From the NCBI GenBank assembly GCA_950022655.1, contig OX465579.1, positions 78,875,193 through 78,939,192 on the forward strand: 64,000 nt of DNA, in the 5' to 3' direction. Both the position numbers and the translations under genes were made by a program. The notes beneath the pieces are model-generated. The model was given only the letters and a program-made list of their open reading frames with translations. It did not search any database and was not told where the DNA came from. The first letter of the stretch is position 1. Each line of letters begins with the position of its first letter. Shown in pieces: positions 51,501-61,753 of this stretch. This stretch comes from Alentia gelatinosa. Lineage: Eukaryota; Annelida; Polychaeta; Phyllodocida; Polynoidae.

Positions 51501-54500
51501 TTCTCTCTTTCTGTCACACTCAGTGGTCTAGAGGTAGAGTGTCTGCAAGGGAAACCTATGGTTGAGAGTTCAATCCCCTTCCATGCAGAGCGTTTTTTTT
51601 CAAGAGTCATAAAGATTCTTATAGGAAACTTGAAGGTTGAGAGTTCAAATCCCCTTCCATCCAGACTTTTTTATATTTTTTTATGAGAGTCATAAAGATT
51701 CTTTTAGGAACCAATTTTTCTCTTTCTGAATTATTTCTATTTCCATTTTTGAATCTTACACAGACATACCTACATAAATAGGGGAATCTTCCATCCAGAA
51801 CTATTTATTATTCACCCTTACACATACGAATACCAGTTACTTTACGTTCTGGTACATTCAGTATAGATTGGTTACTGCACCTTTATGCAGTAGTTATAGT
51901 GGGCCCTGTATTTTAGTCAAGACCATCGTTGCGGGTGCCCAAATATTATCATAGCCCTAAGACATCTAAGGACATGACATACCAAATGCGGAAATTCACT
52001 TCCCGTTAGAATTCAGCCATGAAACTTTAACACTAGTTAGGGACACATATAACCTACGATCACCTAAAATATGAAGATAATCAGCCGCTTGGATCTAACG
52101 ATATTAGTGTTTGAATCTGGTTGTATCAAATGCTGCTCTGGTGGCCGGTGTAGGCCTACTTAAGCAGTCGCTACTTTATGCAGCGACCTTGACATTGACT
52201 GCACTTGTTCCTGATAGATTGGCCATCAACCCCTGTCTGTGCTGAGCTCCTCACTCTCAGTCGAATAGATTGACGGGCTGACCGTACGAAGAATTTAACT
52301 CACTGTCGCCAAAATTATCATAGCCCAAGACATCTAAGGAGGATACGTACCAAACGTGGAAACTCACTTTCCGTTGGAATTCAGCCATGAAACTTTAACA
52401 CCAGTTAGGGACACATATAACCTATGATCAGCTAAAATATGAAGAAAATCAGCAGCTTGGATCTAACGATATTCGCGTTTGAATCTGGTTGTATCAAATG
52501 CTGCTCTGGTGGCCAGTGTTCTGACATTGGGTGGCCATGATAAGAACTAACGTTTTCATTGACAGGTCCTGCCACCTGGTGTATTATAAGGAACCAGGTT
52601 CCTCACTACATTGATAACGCCTTAAACCTTCTCTCTTTCTGTCACACTCAGTGGTCTAGAGGTAGAGTGTCTGCAAGGGAAACCTATGGTTGAGAGTTCA
52701 ATCCCCTTCCATGCAGAGCGGTTTTTTTTCAAGAGTCATAAAGATTCTTATAGGAACTTGAAGGTTGAGTGTTCAAATCCCCTTCCATCCAGACTTTTTT
52801 ATATTTTTTTATGAGAGTCATAAAGATTCTTTTAGGAACCAATTTTTCTCTTTCTGAATTATTTCTATTTCCATTTTTGAATCTTACACAGACATACCTA
52901 CATAAATAGGGGAATCTTCCATCCAGAACTATTTATTTGTTTACCCTTACACATACGAATACCAGTTACTTTACGTTCTGGTACATTCAGTATAGATTGG
53001 TTACTGCACCTGTATGCAGTAATTATAGTGGGCCTTGTATGTTAGTCAAGACCATCTTTGCGGGTGCCCAAATATTATCATAGCCCTAAGACATCTAAGG
53101 ACATGACATACCAAATGCGGAAATTCACTTCCCGTTAGAATTCAGCCATGAAACTTTAACACCAGTTAGGGACACATATAACCTACGATCACCTAAAATA
53201 TGAAGATAATCAGCTGCTTGGATCTAACGATATTAGTGTTTAAATCTGGTTGTATCAAATGCTGCTCTGGTGGCCAGTGTAGGCCTACTTAAGCGGTCGC
53301 TACTTTATGCAGCGACCTTGACATTGACTGCACTTGTTCCTGATAGATTGGCCATCAACCCCTGTCTGTGCTGAGCTCCTCACTCTCAGTCGAATAGATT
53401 GACGGGCTGACCGTACGCAGAATTTACCTCACTGTCGCCCAAATTATCATAGCCCAAGACATCTAAGGAGGATACGTACCAAACGTTGAAATTCACTTCC
53501 CGTTGGAATTCAGCCATGAAACTTTAACACCAGTTAGGGACACATATAACCTACGATCACCTAAAATATGAAGAAAATCAGCAGCTTGGATCTAACGATA
53601 TTCGCGTTTGAATCTGGTTGTATCAAATGCTGCTCTGGTGGCCAGTGTTCTGACATTGGGTGGCCATGATAAGAACTAACGTTTTCATTGACAGGTCCTG
53701 CCACCTGGTGTATTATAAGGAACCAGGTTCCTCACTACATTGATAACGCCTTAAACCTTCTCTCTTTCTGTCACACTCAGTGGTCTAGAGGTAGAGTGTC
53801 TGCAAGGGAAACCTATGGTTGAGAGTTCAATCCCCTTCCATGCAGAGCGTTTTTTTTCAAGAGTCATAAAGATTCTTATAGGAAACTTGAAGGTTGAGAG
53901 TTCAAATCCCCTTCCATCCAGACTTTTTTATATTTTTTTATGAGAGTCATAAAGATTCTTTTAGGAACCAATTTTTCTCTTTCTGAATTATTTCTATTTC
54001 CATTTTTGAATCTTACACAGACATACCTACATAAATAGGGGAATCTTCCATCCAGAACTATTTATTATTCACCCTTACACATACGAATACCAGTTACTTT
54101 ACGTTCTGGTACATTCAGTATAGATTGGTTACTGCACCTGTATGCAGTAATTATAGTGGGCCTTGTATGTTAGTCAAGACCATCTTTGCGGGTGCCCAAA
54201 TATTATCATAGCCCTAAGACATCTAAGGACATGACATACCAAATGCGGAAATTCACTTCCCGTTAGAATTCAGCCATGAAACTTTAACACCAGTTAGGGA
54301 CACATATAACCTACGATCACCTAAAATATGAAGATAATCAGCCGCTTGGATCTAACGATATTAGTGTTTAAATCTGGTTGTATCAAATGCTGCTCTGGTG
54401 GCCAGTGTAGGCCTACTTAAGCGGTCGCTACTTTATGCAGCGACCTTGACATTGACTGCACTTGTTCCTGATAGATTGGCCATCAACCCCTGTCTGTGCT

Positions 54501-57055
54501 GAGCTCCTCACTCTCAGTCGAATAGATTGACGGGCTGACCGTACGCAGAATTTACCTCACTGTCGCCCAAATTATCATAGCCCAAGACATCTAAGGAGGA
54601 TACGTACCAAACGTTGAAATTCACTTCCCGTTGGAATTCAGCCATGAAACTTTAACACCAGTTAGGGACACATATAACCTACGATCACCTAAAATATGAA
54701 GAAAATCAGCAGCTTGGATCTAACGATATTCGCGTTTGAATCTGGTTGTATCAAATGCTGCTCTGGTGGCCAGTGTTCTGACATTGGGTGGCCATGATAA
54801 GAACTAACGTTTTCATTGACAGGTCCTGCCACCTGGTGTATTATAAGGAACCAGGTTCCTCACTACATTGATAACGCCTTAAACCTTCTCTCTTTCTGTC
54901 ACACTCAGTGGTCTAGAGGTAGAGTGTCTGCAAGGGAAACCTATGGTTGAGAGTTCAATCCCCTTCCATGCAGAGCGTTTTTTTTCAAGAGTCATAAAGA
55001 TTCTTATAGGAAACTTGAAGGTTGAGAGTTCAAATCCCCTTCCATCCAGACTTTTTTATATTTTTTTATGAGAGTCATAAAGATTCTTTTAGGAACCAAT
55101 TTTTCTCTTTCTGAATTATTTCTATTTCCATTTTTGAATCTTACACAGACATACCTACATAAATAGGGGAATCTTCCATCCAGAACTATTTATTATTCAC
55201 CCTTACACATACGAATACCAGTTACTTTACGTTCTGGTACATTCAGTATAGATTGGTTACTGCACCTTTATGCAGTAGTTATAGTGGGCCCTGTATTTTA
55301 GTCAAGACCATCGTTGCGGGTGCCCAAATATTATCATAGCCCTAAGACATCTAAGGACATGACATACCAAATGCGGAAATTCACTTCCCGTTAGAATTCA
55401 GCCATGAAACTTTAACACTAGTTAGGGACACATATAACCTACGATCACCTAAAATATGAAGATAATCAGCCGCTTGGATCTAACGATATTAGTGTTTGAA
55501 TCTGGTTGTATCAAATGCTGCTCTGGTGGCCGGTGTAGGCCTACTTAAGCAGTCGCTACTTTATGCAGCGACCTTGACATTGACTGCACTTGTTCCTGAT
55601 AGATTGGCCATCAACCCCTGTCTGTGCTGAGCTCCTCACTCTCAGTCGAATAGATTGACGGGCTGACCGTACACAGAATTTAACTCACTGTCGCCAAAAT
55701 TATCATAGCCCAAGACATCTAAGGAGGATACCTACCAAACGTGGAAACTCACTTTCCGTTGGAATTCAGCCATGAAACTTTAACACCAGTTAGGGACACA
55801 TATAACCTATGATCACCTAAAATATGAAGAAAATCAGCAGCTTGGATCTAACGATATTCGCGTTTGAATCTGGTTGTATCAAATGCTGCTCTGGTGGCCA
55901 GTGTTCTGACATTGGGTGGCCATGATAAGAACTAACGTTTTCATTGACAGGTCCTGCCACCTGGTGTATTATAAGGAACCAGGTTCCTCACTACATTGAT
56001 AACGCCTTAAACCTTCTCTCTTTCTGTCAGACTCAGTGGTCTAGAGGTAGAGTGTCTGCAAGGGAAACCTATGGTTGAGAGTTCAATCCCCTTCCATGCA
56101 GAGCGTTTTTTTTTCAAGAGTCATAAAGATTTTTATAGGAAACTTGAAGGTTGAGTGTTCAAATCCCCTTCCATCCAGACATTTTTATATTTTTTTATGA
56201 GAGTCATAAAGATTCTTTTAGGAACCAATTTTTCTCTTTCTGAATTATTTCTATTTCCATTTTTGAATCTTACACAGACATACCTACATAAATAGGGGAA
56301 TCTTCCATCCAGAACTATTTATTATTCACCCTTACACATACGAATACCAGTTACTTTACGTTCTGGTACATTCAGTATAGATTGGTTACTGCACCTGTAT
56401 GCAGTAATTATAGTGGGCCTTGTATGTTAGTCAAGACCATCGTTGCGGGTGCCCAAATATTATCATAGCCCTAAGACATCTAAGGACATGACGTACCAAA
56501 TGCGGAAATTTACTTCCCGTTAGAATTCAGCCATGAAACTTTAACACTAGTTAGGGACACATATAACCTACGATCACCTAAAATATGAAGATAATCAGCC
56601 GCTTGGATCTAACGATATTAGTGTTTGAATCTGGTTGTATCAAATGCTGCTCTGGTGGCCAGTGTAGGCCTACTTAAGCAGTCGCTACTTTATGCAGCGA
56701 CCTAGACATTGACTGCACTTGTTCCTGATAGATTGGCCATCAACCCCTGTCTGTGCTGAGCTCCTCACTCTCAGTCGAATAGATTGACGGGCTGACCGTA
56801 CACAGAATTTAACTGACTGTCGCCAAAATTATCATAGCCCAAGACATCTAAGGAGGATACCTACCAAACGTGGAAACTCACTTTCCGTTGGAATTCAGCC
56901 ATGAAACTTTAACACCAGTTAGGGACACATATAACCTATGATCACCTAAAATATGAAGAAAATCAGCAGCTTGGATCTAACGATATTCGCGTTTGAATCT
57001 GGTTGTATCAAATGCTGCTCTGGTGGCCAGTGTTCTGACATTGGGTGGCCATGAT
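45557..57055. repeat. Satellite array, segment II (end of monomer 38, monomers 39-47, most of monomer 48)
   Basis: Monomers start at 46067, 47195, 48324, 49452, 50581, 51709, 52837, 53966, 55094 and 56223; the last is interrupted at 57055. The 15-mer order is gone. Monomers 39 and 40 repeat 37 and 38 as a dimer: ACGAAGAATTT with GTCAGACTCAG in 37 and 39, AGCTGCTTGG with GTTTAAATC in 38 and 40. Monomers 41-43 and 44-46 then form a trimer pattern, and 47-48 pairs with 49-50. There is no coding potential in this segment. Confidence 0.93.
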
Positions 57056-57272
57056 GTGGAGAAATAGTAATAGTATTTATATTATTAATCGTCTGAGGGC
57101 GCCACTGGTGACTTGACTATGTATCTACCCGCAAGAGGGTGCCATTGTCGGCCAGGGCCAGGTTCAGTCCACCTCCCCTCAGTCACGCACCCGTCATCAG
57201 CGAGTTAGCTGCTATACTATGAGGCTCTCTCTTCTGGTATTCTTGTATTTAATACCGGCGCTTTTGAATTTT
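57056..57272 (+). repeat. Split direct repeat A1 (left end, 5' leader)
   Basis: 217 bp, matching A2 (4,390 bp downstream) at all but one base: T57232 against C61622. It should hold the promoter and leader of the genomic RNA. Inside it, GAGGGCGCCACTG (57095-57107) and GAGGGTGCCATTG (57135-57147) form an imperfect direct repeat exactly 40 bp apart, a possible protein-binding pair. The first ATG of the gag frame (57219) lies within it. Confidence 0.95.
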
Positions 57273-58457
57273 AAAATGGCCGACGGAATGCAAGAGACGG
57301 GGGAAGATACCTTGAAGAATTGTAAAACATGCGGTGGAAAACATAAACCACCATTCGGAAAGTTTTGCAAACACATTCCAGTGACTGAAGAAGGAGCGAT
57401 TGGCGGGAAAGACTCAGACAGTGAGTATGAACCGACGGACGACCAACCTAGGTCAGGAGACTATACCAAATTGACGAAGGAAAAGCTCCTACAACAGATA
57501 GCGGAAGCTCGCCGTCAAAAAGAATCGTTGGAAGAACAAGACGAATTGGCACAACTTCAACGTGAGTTAAACGACTTAACTCTAGAAAACTCCCGATTAC
57601 GACAACGAATGAGCGGTGGTGAGGCCCAGCAACCGCGGGGCATAGCTCGGGAGCAAGCACCAATGTACCGACAAACAAGGCAGCATGCAGGCCTCGATGG
57701 GCAATCGACCGTGACCACTGCGGACACCGGGCTAGGCGCACTACAGGCAGGCTTAGCGTCAGCAGGCCTAACAACGGCGAGCCTGGGTATAGGAACGGAC
57801 GCACTCGAGGGGATTCTGCTTCCAAGTCACCAACCACCCACAGGTATACATAGAGAACAAGATTGGATGTCTGGCCTACAATGGCTAACAGATTCAAGTA
57901 AAAGAAAGAGATCTCGTCACTGGTTGAGACCAGACTTTCACCTTTTGTCAGACAAAAAGTTTGATGAAGTATCATATAGGGAACTGATTTACGGCATGGT
58001 TTGTGTCTTGGAATGCCTGATGAGGGCAAATTTGCCTAGTGTTTCTCCTGCCTCTTACCTAAAACACCTGAAATTTGTCGCTTTAAAAGGTTTAAGCAAT
58101 GCCTTTTCAGGGGAAGCCTTAGCTAAGTACGAGCATTCTGTTACTTCTATGGTGTTGAACGGACGCATACCAGAATACATAGCGGCTGAACATGAGTCGG
58201 TATACACATATTTGTCTGCGGAGAATATGGTTGCATTCAAGGGAACCCAAAGGAAGCCTGGACAAAAACTGAAAAGTAAGTGCCCGGATGAAGTTTGTGC
58301 AAAGTATAACTTCTCTACATGTGATTACAACCCATGCAACCGCCTGCACATCTGTTGCACGTGTAGAGGCTCCCACAAAGCTAGATCTTGTCGCAAGGAC
58401 TCCAACAGAAGTCAGGGCAAACCCGATCAAGAAGCAAGAACCGCAGCTCCGTTATGA
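57219..58457 (+). CDS. gag: Gag-like protein of the tyrosine-recombinase element (412 aa from first ATG; 393 aa from M20)
   Basis: It probably packages the element's RNA. There is an N-terminal Cys/His cluster (C35, C38, C50, H52) and an acidic stretch (about 62-80). A probable coiled coil follows (about 82-132, rich in K, E, Q and L). After that come a low-complexity Gly/Thr/Ala region and a globular part (about 220-350). The C-terminal cluster (C355, C360, C368, C373, H377, C379, C380, C382, H386, C391) resembles the finger of DIRS-order Gag proteins (C..H.C..C.g.H....C). The first ATG lies in repeat A1 and would give a hydrophobic N-terminus resembling a signal peptide, which is unlikely for Gag. 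M20 (57276, context AAAATGG) lies just past A1 with a better Kozak context and is my preferred start. The frame ends at TGA 58455-58457 but stays open afterwards into the RT. Confidence 0.85.
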   Translation: MRLSLLVFLYLIPALLNFKMADGMQETGEDTLKNCKTCGGKHKPPFGKFCKHIPVTEEGAIGGKDSDSEYEPTDDQPRSGDYTKLTKEKLLQQIAEARRQKESLEEQDELAQLQRELNDLTLENSRLRQRMSGGEAQQPRGIAREQAPMYRQTRQHAGLDGQSTVTTADTGLGALQAGLASAGLTTASLGIGTDALEGILLPSHQPPTGIHREQDWMSGLQWLTDSSKRKRSRHWLRPDFHLLSDKKFDEVSYRELIYGMVCVLECLMRANLPSVSPASYLKHLKFVALKGLSNAFSGEALAKYEHSVTSMVLNGRIPEYIAAEHESVYTYLSAENMVAFKGTQRKPGQKLKSKCPDEVCAKYNFSTCDYNPCNRLHICCTCRGSHKARSCRKDSNRSQGKPDQEARTAAPL

Positions 58458-58562
58458 ACAAAGCGGGAAAAACCAGCAGTAGTCACGCTGTTAGTAGACG
58501 ATCATATAGAGGAACCAGCCTCAGACGGTGGCGGATGCATTTCGCTGGTTGCCTCCGGTCAT
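58458..58562 (+). other. Open, in-frame link between gag and RT, separated from gag by one TGA
   Basis: 35 sense codons run from the gag stop to the first ATG of the RT ORF, in the same frame as both. The peptide looks protein-like, with an acidic DDHIEEPASD part. A single TGA between gag and pol resembles retroviral stop readthrough, but it could also be a point mutation in this copy. Confidence 0.7.
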
Positions 58563-60515
58563 ATGGTTGATACGTACCAGAAACAAGCTACGGACTTGGA
58601 GCTGGTTGTGGGCGAGTCCCTTTGTGCCTATGGTAGTAAGACTCCATGTGTATTTACCAGCGAAAATGACTATGTTGATGTGGTTGATTATCACTGTGTT
58701 TTTGAATTTTCGGAAGAGATTTGTATCTCCAAAGACTTTGATGATTTGTTAAACAGATGTACTAACTACATTCCCATATGGGATAGAAATTGTGTTCACC
58801 ATATTGATGGAGTTCGCTCACAACTTCACCCCAAGGGCTGGCTCGACATGTTGTCGGGAGGTACAGAGCGTGTGTTCGGCCCCGGTAATGTAGACACTGA
58901 CGCCCACTTCTTGTTGGATGGGGTGGTTTATGGTTTTAAAATCGTTGACCCCCATGCAAAAGTTGAGAGTTATTTCAGTCATAATTACAGATCGGTATCG
59001 GAAACAGCTTACACTTACGTTGATAAACTCATTCAAGATGAATTAGTATCGGGAAAATTATCCCGGGTCAATGATATTCCTCACTGTGTACATGCCATAG
59101 GTGCAGTCCCCAAGACGGACGGTGGTTACAGGCCTATTACCGATGCTAGTAGGCCTGTAGGTAATTCGATAAATTCACATATGAACGAGACATTTAATCA
59201 TTTCTCTTTCACAAAAATCGACAACATAGTTGATGACTTGTATCCAGGCTGTTACATGGGGGTTACAGACATCACAGCCGCATATAGGTCAGTAGCTATC
59301 AGGCCTACAGATCGCAAATTCCAGGGGTTATCTTGGACTAGAAATACTGGAACTTTTTTCATGGTTGACAATTTTTTGTCTTTTGGCACCAGGACAGCAC
59401 CTTTTATATTTAATAGAATAACGGATGCTATTTCTCGTTTTGTCTGTGCCAATGGTTACACTTGTTACAATTACTTGGATGACTTTTTGGTGGTGGGGGA
59501 TTCCTTTGTAAGTTGTCAAGAAGGTCAACTATTTCTTCATAGAACTTTAAGGGAGTTAGGCTTTTATATCTCCTATAAGAAAGTTCGTTCTCCTTCCCAG
59601 AAGCAAAAATACCTGGGGATATTCATGGACTCCTTAGCCATGGAACTGAGTTTACCAGACGAAAAAATTGCTAAATTAAAGTCGGAAATGACGTTTTTCA
59701 AAGGTCGTCACAGGGCGACAAAACGTCAAATCCAACGTTTATGCGGCATTCTGGCTCATTGTGCTACAATAGTGAAAGGCGGAAGAACATTCTCTAGACG
59801 CATAATAGATATGCTATGTAAATTTCCTGCCCACAAGCGTTACGTTCGTCTGTCCAAAGACTTTAAGGCAGACATGAGATGGTGGGAGCGCTTTTCCCAC
59901 TGGTTCAATGGTAAGGCAATGATGGTCTCTCCATTATCGGCGGCCCAAGTTATTTATTCAGATGCATCAGGCAAAGGATATGGTGCAGTCATGAATAGTG
60001 ACTGGTTAGCGGGGGCCTGGGAAGATACCAATATCCCTCAAGACGAGCATGGGCATTGGGTCGAATCAACCATTTTCCCAGTTGAAAATAACATCAATGT
60101 TCAAGAACTATACCCAGTTATCGAATCTCTCATTAGGTGGGGTGAATGCTGCATGAACTCCAACATTATCATCGCAACTGATAATACCCAGGTGGTCGCT
60201 TCGATTAATTCGGGAAAAAGTTCCAATTCTTCCTCGATGATGTTTTTGCGTATGATCTTCTGGTTAACCGTCTTGTTTAATTGTAGACTCACGGCATCTC
60301 ATTTGCCCGGGGTATGCAATGTACAAGCCGATTACTTATCACGTATAGCATACGGAGGAGGAAACTACATCCCACATTATTTATGTTGCAGCGGTACAGT
60401 CGTTACGCCAAAGACTGGATGCAAAAGCTGTAGAAGTGCGAGCCTTGGCCTTTGCACCAAACACGTGGAAGGTCAGGGGTTCGCAGTGGAAGAAATTCAT
60501 AAATTTCTCGAATGA
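58563..60515 (+). CDS. Reverse transcriptase / RNase H of the tyrosine-recombinase element (650 aa from first ATG)
   Basis: It copies the element's RNA into DNA and degrades the RNA strand. The first ~110 residues are unassigned. The RT domain runs about 115-400: GYRPITD (188-194), first catalytic aspartate in VTDITAAY (D236), the SFGTRTAPF box, then YLDD (304-307). RNase H runs about 460-595 with D467 (SDASGKGYGA), E515 (NVQELYP), D540 (ATDNTQ) and D590 (QADYLSR), so its four-acid set is complete. Only about 55 residues remain after RNase H, too few for the adenine methyltransferase of DIRS1 and PAT elements. Those residues overlap the recombinase frame and look non-domain. The frame is shared with gag, and the true product may be a gag-RT fusion by readthrough. 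There is no internal stop. Confidence 0.93.
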   Translation: MVDTYQKQATDLELVVGESLCAYGSKTPCVFTSENDYVDVVDYHCVFEFSEEICISKDFDDLLNRCTNYIPIWDRNCVHHIDGVRSQLHPKGWLDMLSGGTERVFGPGNVDTDAHFLLDGVVYGFKIVDPHAKVESYFSHNYRSVSETAYTYVDKLIQDELVSGKLSRVNDIPHCVHAIGAVPKTDGGYRPITDASRPVGNSINSHMNETFNHFSFTKIDNIVDDLYPGCYMGVTDITAAYRSVAIRPTDRKFQGLSWTRNTGTFFMVDNFLSFGTRTAPFIFNRITDAISRFVCANGYTCYNYLDDFLVVGDSFVSCQEGQLFLHRTLRELGFYISYKKVRSPSQKQKYLGIFMDSLAMELSLPDEKIAKLKSEMTFFKGRHRATKRQIQRLCGILAHCATIVKGGRTFSRRIIDMLCKFPAHKRYVRLSKDFKADMRWWERFSHWFNGKAMMVSPLSAAQVIYSDASGKGYGAVMNSDWLAGAWEDTNIPQDEHGHWVESTIFPVENNINVQELYPVIESLIRWGECCMNSNIIIATDNTQVVASINSGKSSNSSSMMFLRMIFWLTVLFNCRLTASHLPGVCNVQADYLSRIAYGGGNYIPHYLCCSGTVVTPKTGCKSCRSASLGLCTKHVEGQGFAVEEIHKFLE

Positions 60516-61371
60516 CGTTATGATCTCTCCTATTCCTACCTCCGTGGACTTACTTTGTAAATATGTGGTTTTCTTGTCTAGTTCGGTTCAATATAGAACT
60601 ATAGACAATTATGTTAGTGCAGTATTGGTACTAAACAAATTCTTTGGTTATGATATATCTGACATAAGGAAAAACTTCCTCTTCAAATCTACTATGTTAG
60701 GCCTCAGACGCCTACTGGGAGACCCAGAGCCAGAAAGGCCGACTTTGGATGTAGAAACTCTAAAGAGAATGTTTTCCTTTGTTAATTTGAATGACATGTA
60801 TGAAAAATCGATGTGGACTTGCATTGTTTTGAGTTTTAGGTCCCTTTTGAGAAAGAGCAATCTGGTGGTAAACGAAGAACTGAGTTTGTCTCATTGTTTG
60901 TTGAGAAAATCCGTGGTTTTTCACAACTGGGGGATGATGTTAAACATCACTACTTCCAAGACGATTCAATGTAACGAGCGTATTCATCAGATTCCAATTG
61001 TGTATACCAAGTATCGACCTTTATGTGCTGTTTATTGGGTCAAAAATCTTTTGTTGGAAACAACCGGAAGCCCGGAGGACCCCCTTTTTATTTGCCTAAA
61101 ATCGGGTAGTTTTGTTCCAATCAGGTATAGAGAATTATTGAAGTTTCTCAAATATCTCCTGAAAAATTGTGGTATCGACAAAAAACGGTTAGGGATGCAT
61201 TCCCTGAGAAGAGCAGGAGCTGCTTACATGCACTCCTGCGGTCTTCCATTAGAAGATATTAGACAGACTGGAGACTGGAAGAGTCTATCTGCACTTATAT
61301 ATTTAGCAAAACCAATGTCTTGCCGCATCTCCGCGGATTTTGTTGTTTCTTCAAACTTAGATAAACTGTAA
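60349..61371 (+). CDS. Tyrosine recombinase of the element (open frame without an upstream ATG)
   Basis: It would insert the circular cDNA by site-specific strand exchange, so the element needs no DDE integrase. The frame opens after TAG 60346-60348 and is +1 relative to RT, overlapping it by 167 nt. Counting from the GTG at 60436 as residue 1, the N-terminal helical DNA-binding part covers 1-90 and the catalytic domain about 100-300. Catalytic candidates are R139 (SLLRKSNL), H255 and R258 (HSLRR), W281 (GDWKS, in the second His/Trp position) and nucleophile Y289 (ALIYLA). The set is complete. The first in-frame ATG (60520) would cut into the N-terminal domain, so I infer +1 frameshifting near the end of RNase H, or splicing, rather than independent initiation. 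The 5' limit given is the open frame, not a proven start. It stops 13 bp before B1. Confidence 0.9.
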   Translation, partial: HTEEETTSHIIYVAAVQSLRQRLDAKAVEVRALAFAPNTWKVRGSQWKKFINFSNDVMISPIPTSVDLLCKYVVFLSSSVQYRTIDNYVSAVLVLNKFFGYDISDIRKNFLFKSTMLGLRRLLGDPEPERPTLDVETLKRMFSFVNLNDMYEKSMWTCIVLSFRSLLRKSNLVVNEELSLSHCLLRKSVVFHNWGMMLNITTSKTIQCNERIHQIPIVYTKYRPLCAVYWVKNLLLETTGSPEDPLFICLKSGSFVPIRYRELLKFLKYLLKNCGIDKKRLGMHSLRRAGAAYMHSCGLPLEDIRQTGDWKSLSALIYLAKPMSCRISADFVVSSNLDKL

Positions 61372-61384
61372 ATTATATGGGTTT

Positions 61385-61445
61385 GGGTGTCAATCTAAAA
61401 ACGCCCAAAATCCCAATTACTCTACTTGTGCTTATTTAGATTAAT
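61385..61445 (+). repeat. Split direct repeat B1
   Basis: 61 bp from GGGTGTCAATC to TTTAGATTAAT, identical to B2. It is directly abutted by A2. The B1-A2 junction copies the joined ends of the circular DNA and so holds the recombination core, GATTAAT-GTGGAG. Confidence 0.95.
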
Positions 61446-61662
61446 GTGGAGAAATAGTAATAGTATTTATATTATTAATCGTCTGAGGGCGCCACTGGTG
61501 ACTTGACTATGTATCTACCCGCAAGAGGGTGCCATTGTCGGCCAGGGCCAGGTTCAGTCCACCTCCCCTCAGTCACGCACCCGTCATCAGCGAGTTAGCT
61601 GCTATACTATGAGGCTCTCTCCTCTGGTATTCTTGTATTTAATACCGGCGCTTTTGAATTTT
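61446..61662 (+). repeat. Split direct repeat A2
   Basis: 217 bp, matching A1 except C61622 for T57232. It repeats the gag ATG, but here the frame runs into a T tract, so no protein is expected. Together with B1 it restores the ends that an RNA starting inside A1 and ending before B2 would lose. Confidence 0.95.
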
Positions 61663-61753
61663 TTTTTTCTCCTTTTTATATATTGTTTTTTTTTTTTTTA
61701 AACTTATTTCTCCTTACTATGTTTGAAATCTTATACATGTACTTAATAAATAG
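61663..61753 (+). other. T-rich spacer between A2 and B2 with AATAAA
   Basis: 91 bp with two T tracts, then an AT-rich part holding AATAAA (61745-61750), a candidate poly(A) signal for the genomic RNA. From TTATTTCT (about 61704) to TAAATAGGGG it runs parallel to the satellite monomer's 5' region (positions 22-80 of monomer 1), sharing TTTGAA, TCTTA.ACA and TAAATAGGGG in the same order and nearly the same spacing. Confidence 0.75.

Noticed and set aside
57448..58029. 193-codon antisense reading frame across gag
   Set aside because: It mirrors gag on the other strand, has no recognisable domain, and gag has clear zinc-finger and coiled-coil features in the sense frame.
58288..58752. Short overlapping plus-strand frames between gag and RT
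   Set aside because: They lie out of frame with gag and RT and have no domain features. The gag/RT frame itself is open across the gap apart from one TGA.
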